Source: an uncultured Pelagibacteraceae bacterium | GTDB lineage: Bacteria; Pseudomonadota; Alphaproteobacteria; Pelagibacterales; Pelagibacteraceae | NCBI GenBank assembly: GCA_902635665.1 | Contig: CACPOX010000001.1 | Coordinates: 82,118 to 146,117 of the forward strand | Length of the DNA: 64,000 nt | Direction of reading: 5' to 3' | In this document: positions 61,367-64,000 of the stretch, piece by piece | Position numbering within the stretch: position 1 is the stretch's first letter | Layout of the letters: every line of letters starts with the position of its first letter | Position numbers and translations under genes: made by a program | Notes under the pieces: generated by a model | The model's database searches: none | Seen by the model: only the letters and a program-made list of their open reading frames with translations | What the model was told of the DNA's origin: nothing

Positions 61367-61903
61367 ATGAAGATAATTTATAAAATCATTTCAAATTTTA
61401 TAAATAATAAATCTTTGTACATTGGTGAGAAAGTAACTATGTCAGAGCATATGATACAGTCTGCCATGCTAGCTGAAAAAGCTAAATGTAATGATGATTT
61501 AATTTGCGCATGTTTGCTTCATGACTATGGTCATTTTCTTTTGGAAGATCCTGATGAATTAGTTAAAAATAAATTAGATGGAGAGCATGAAAATATTGGA
61601 TATCAGTATCTAAAAAAATTTTTTGGACAAAAAGTTGTTGAGCCAATTAAATACCATGTTTTAGCTAAACGTTATTTAGCTAGAGATAAAAAATATTTTA
61701 ATTTTTTATCAGATGCGTCAAAAATAAGCCTGAAGTTACAAGGAGGAATTTTAAATGATAAAGAAAGTAAAAAGTTTGAGAATAAATCTTACTTTAAGCC
61801 ATCAATTCTACTCCGAAAATTTGACGAAGCCGCTAAAAGAACTGATATTAAAATGAAATCTATTCATGACTATGAAAAGTTGTTAAGTTCAAAACTTATA
61901 TGA
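61367..61903 (+). CDS. PhnZ/TmpB-like HD-domain diiron oxygenase
   Basis: A 178-residue HD-domain protein. Key residues line up with PhnZ: Y18 and E21 (LYIGEKVTMSEH), H28, H52-D53 (CLLHDYGHFL), H74 (DGEHENIG), H97 and K101 (KYHVLAKRYL), R150 and D153 (LLRKFDEAAKR). The Y-x-x-E element is the mark of mixed-valence diiron oxygenases rather than phosphohydrolases. Such enzymes cleave alpha-hydroxyphosphonates to a carboxylate plus phosphate. It is coupled to the TauD-type gene upstream and overlaps the GMC gene by 4 bases. A trimethylammonio-phosphonate giving glycine betaine is inferred from context. Confidence 0.8.
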   Translation: MKIIYKIISNFINNKSLYIGEKVTMSEHMIQSAMLAEKAKCNDDLICACLLHDYGHFLLEDPDELVKNKLDGEHENIGYQYLKKFFGQKVVEPIKYHVLAKRYLARDKKYFNFLSDASKISLKLQGGILNDKESKKFENKSYFKPSILLRKFDEAAKRTDIKMKSIHDYEKLLSSKLI

Positions 61904-63480
61904 ATTTTGATTATTTAATAATTGGCGCTGGAAGTGCGGGTTGTGTACTTGCAAATCGATTAACAGAAAATAATCAAAACAATGTAGCAATATTTGAAGC
62001 TGGAAAAGCTAGCGATATCTGGAAAGTTAACATGCCACTTGCGATTTTATACACAATGCATGATCCAAAATATAACTACAAATATTATTCAGAACCAGAA
62101 CCTCATCTACATAACAGAAGATTATTTTGTCCAAGAGGAAAAATGATTGGCGGATGTTCTGCTCATAATGGAATGGTTTTTGTCAGAGGAAATCCAAATG
62201 ATTATCAAAGATGGGCATCTTTTGGTTTGGAAGATTGGTCTTATGACAAAGTTCTTCCCTATTTCAAAAAAATTGAAACATGGTCGGAAGGAGAAAATGA
62301 ATATCGAGGTGGCAATGGAATACTACCAGTAAACCAATCTAAAAATAAAAATCCTTTATTCAAAGCCTTTGTGGATTCCGCTGGTGAGGCTGGTTACAAA
62401 ATAAACAATGATATGAATGGTAAGGAACAAGAAGGTTTTGGAATGTATGACGTTACTATTCATAAAGGTGAACGAGCTAGCGTATCAAAATATTATTTAA
62501 ATCCTGCTAAAAAAAGAAAGAACCTAAAAGTATTTACACAAGCTTTTGTTGAGAGAATTATTTTTGATGGAAAAAAAGCAATTGGAATTGAAGTAAAAAT
62601 TAAAAATAAAGTTGAAAAAATATATGCTAATAAAGAAGTAATTTTAAGTGGAGGTGCAATTAATTCACCACAATTACTAATGCTTTCCGGAATTGGTCCA
62701 AGCCAACACTTAAAAGACAAGGGAATTGATGTCGTTCATAACTTACAGGGTGTTGGAAAAAACTTACAAGATCACTTGGAAACTTATGTTCAGCAAGAAT
62801 GCAAAACTAAAGACACCTTATACTCATACGTTAATAAGTTAAATATGGTTAGAATTGGAATTCAGTGGTTTTTGAATAGGAGTGGTCCTTGTTCTACTTC
62901 TTTCTTAGAAGCTGGAGGATTTTGTAAATCATCTCCAGAAAGAGAATATCCAAATATTCAATTTCATTTTTTTCCTGCCTTTGTAATCGATCACGGATTA
63001 GTTGATCCAGATAGACATGGATATCAATTGCACGCAAGCCCAAACCACCCAAAAAGTAGAGGTCATATAACTTTAAACAGCTCAAACCCATATGATTATC
63101 CAAAAATTCAATTTAATTATCTAGAACATGAGGATGATTTAAAACAAACAATAGAATGTATTCATGTGGCTAGAAAAATTTTGGGACAAGACTCCTTAAA
63201 ACCATATGCGGGAAAAGAAATTGGACCAGGAGAGTATGCCAAAACTAATGAGGTATTCGAAGAATACATCAGGTCTAAAGCTGAAACTGCTTATCACCCA
63301 TCTTGTACATTAAAAATGGGAGTAGATAATATGGCTGTAGTTGATCAAAAGCTAAAAGTTCATGGTGTAGAAAATTTAAGGGTAGTTGATGCTTCTGTAA
63401 TGCCAGAAATTACAAGTGGAAACCTAAATGCTCCAACATTAATGATTGCGGAAAGAGCATCTGAATTTATTTTAAATTAA
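61900..63480 (+). CDS. betA: GMC-family choline dehydrogenase-like flavoprotein
   Basis: A 526-residue FAD oxidoreductase. N-terminal MNFDYLIIGAGSAGCVLANRLTE, GMC signature 1 PRGKMIGGCSAHNGMVFVRGNPNDYQRWA, signature 2 LSGGAINSPQLLMLSGIGP, and the active-site His in AYHPSCTLKMG, with the C-terminal ASVMPEITSGNLNAPTLMIAERA. The closest general pattern is BetA, which oxidises choline toward betaine aldehyde, but GMC substrates vary widely among alcohols. Being last in the thioesterase-dioxygenase-HD operon fits glycine betaine production. No betB-type partner is adjacent. Confidence 0.85.
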   Translation: MNFDYLIIGAGSAGCVLANRLTENNQNNVAIFEAGKASDIWKVNMPLAILYTMHDPKYNYKYYSEPEPHLHNRRLFCPRGKMIGGCSAHNGMVFVRGNPNDYQRWASFGLEDWSYDKVLPYFKKIETWSEGENEYRGGNGILPVNQSKNKNPLFKAFVDSAGEAGYKINNDMNGKEQEGFGMYDVTIHKGERASVSKYYLNPAKKRKNLKVFTQAFVERIIFDGKKAIGIEVKIKNKVEKIYANKEVILSGGAINSPQLLMLSGIGPSQHLKDKGIDVVHNLQGVGKNLQDHLETYVQQECKTKDTLYSYVNKLNMVRIGIQWFLNRSGPCSTSFLEAGGFCKSSPEREYPNIQFHFFPAFVIDHGLVDPDRHGYQLHASPNHPKSRGHITLNSSNPYDYPKIQFNYLEHEDDLKQTIECIHVARKILGQDSLKPYAGKEIGPGEYAKTNEVFEEYIRSKAETAYHPSCTLKMGVDNMAVVDQKLKVHGVENLRVVDASVMPEITSGNLNAPTLMIAERASEFILN

Positions 63481-63482
63481 AA

Positions 63483-64000
63483 TTATTTGTTACGATAAAC
63501 TGAAATTAAACAAATGATTTCAAACATTATAGAAGCTGCAACCATTGCTGTAATTTGATTTGGACTATCTTTTGTTGGCATTAAGCAAGCAACATCTCCT
63601 CCAATTACATTTTTTCCTTTTAAGCATTGAATTAGTTTACGTGCTTCATCCATATTAAATCCTTTATACGCAGGTTCTATGTTTGCTACTCCTGGAGCGA
63701 CTGTTGGATCTAGACAATCTAAATCGAAGGTAACATAAATTGGATTATCACCTAGTCTATCTAAAATCATTTTCACACATTTTTCATGACCCAATTCTCT
63801 ATATTCATCCATTGTAATTACTTGATAACCAATATCATAACTCGCTTGTAACCAATCTAATGTTCTTGGATTTCCTCTAATGCCTATCTGAGTACTTGTA
63901 TGAGGATCAACATTTCCTTGTTTAACTAAATAGGAAGCCCAATGTGCTGCTGATTTTTTTGCGCCTAAAAAATGATCTAATTTTTCAAAACAATCTGTAT
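63483..64000 (-). CDS. Arginase/agmatinase-family ureohydrolase, N-terminus beyond window
   Basis: The C-terminal part of a ureohydrolase. The track's 109-residue ORF begins at an internal Met; I read the frame open to base 64000 (TDCFEKLDHFLGAKKSAAHWASYLVKQGNVDPHTSTQIGIRGNP...). The metal-binding motif is VTFDLDCLDPTVAPGVANIEPAYKGF, followed by GGDVACLMPTKDSPNQITAMVAASIMFEII. The loop after DPxxAP reads GVANIEP instead of GTGTPE as in the agmatinase-like protein at 31826, so the substrate probably differs. The gene ends 2 bases from the convergent betA stop. Confidence 0.8.
   Translation of the reverse strand, partial: TDCFEKLDHFLGAKKSAAHWASYLVKQGNVDPHTSTQIGIRGNPRTLDWLQASYDIGYQVITMDEYRELGHEKCVKMILDRLGDNPIYVTFDLDCLDPTVAPGVANIEPAYKGFNMDEARKLIQCLKGKNVIGGDVACLMPTKDSPNQITAMVAASIMFEIICLISVYRNK

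Noticed and set aside
61367-61903. Ordinary HD phosphohydrolase annotation
   Set aside because: The Y-x-x-E element and the PhnZ-spaced ligands point to a diiron oxygenase instead.
63483-63812. A stand-alone 109-residue ureohydrolase fragment or pseudogene
   Set aside because: The same frame stays open to the window edge with family-like sequence, so it is a whole gene cut by the window, not a broken one.
1-64000. tRNA, rRNA, CRISPR arrays, insertion sequences, integrases or phage genes
   Set aside because: I saw no cloverleaf-like GC-rich segment, regular repeat array, transposase or integrase motif. A tRNAscan or Infernal run would be needed to exclude small RNAs fully.

Overview
This window is very probably from a SAR11-clade (Pelagibacterales) marine alphaproteobacterium. 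The evidence is strongly AT-rich DNA, very short spacers, many 1-4 base start/stop overlaps, no mobile elements, and a gene set dominated by uptake and catabolism of methylated amines, betaines and other osmolytes. No rRNA, tRNA, CRISPR array or insertion sequence was recognised. No stretch longer than about 300 bases lacks a gene.

Region 1 (1-4618, minus) is an OpuA/ProU-type betaine ABC transporter: periplasmic binding protein, ATPase and a double-length permease cut by the window edge. A MORN-repeat protein and a small membrane protein sit inside the cluster. Region 2 (4761-18535, plus) is a methylamine/ammonium island: a DUF1989-GcvT fusion, a winged-helix protein, an FAD amine oxidoreductase, a divergent glutamine-synthetase homologue, the three N-methylglutamate synthase subunits (mgsABC), an Amt transporter, two small membrane proteins, gamma-glutamylmethylamide synthetase (gmaS) and a diaminopropionate ammonia-lyase-like enzyme. 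Region 3 (18540-28642) is mostly housekeeping: photolyase, YjbQ, ZapE, cupin, BamB, a YfgM-like protein, aconitase, LysE exporter, tRNA-binding protein and an M20 deacylase.

Region 4 (28705-46979) holds an NCS1 transporter, an agmatinase-like ureohydrolase with an aldehyde dehydrogenase, an envelope metallopeptidase and cyclophilin, a FadN-type beta-oxidation enzyme, a polyamine-type ABC transporter (potADBC order), ectoine-degradation genes (doeA, eutA), a DMT transporter, a 3-hydroxyisobutyrate dehydrogenase-like enzyme, a second aldehyde dehydrogenase and a 2H phosphoesterase. Region 5 (46989-52880, minus) is a ugpBAEECQ glycerol-phosphate-type uptake operon with tandem ugpE copies.

Region 6 (53003-63480) is the most interesting part. 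It holds a gamma-butyrobetaine hydroxylase-like oxygenase, a second betaine-type ABC transporter, an SDR, carnitine dehydrogenase, a BKACE-family dehydrocarnitine cleavage enzyme, a hotdog thioesterase, a TauD-type dioxygenase, a PhnZ-like HD-domain diiron oxygenase and a choline dehydrogenase-like GMC flavoprotein. The last four overlap or nearly touch. Read together, several routes (gamma-butyrobetaine/carnitine, choline, and possibly a trimethylammonio-phosphonate) converge on glycine betaine next to a betaine transporter. The window ends in a second ureohydrolase-family gene cut by the edge.

Across the window, each of the four ABC binding-protein genes is followed directly by a strong intrinsic terminator that separates it from the rest of its transporter. 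This is a plausible way to set high binding-protein to permease ratios in a genome with few regulators.
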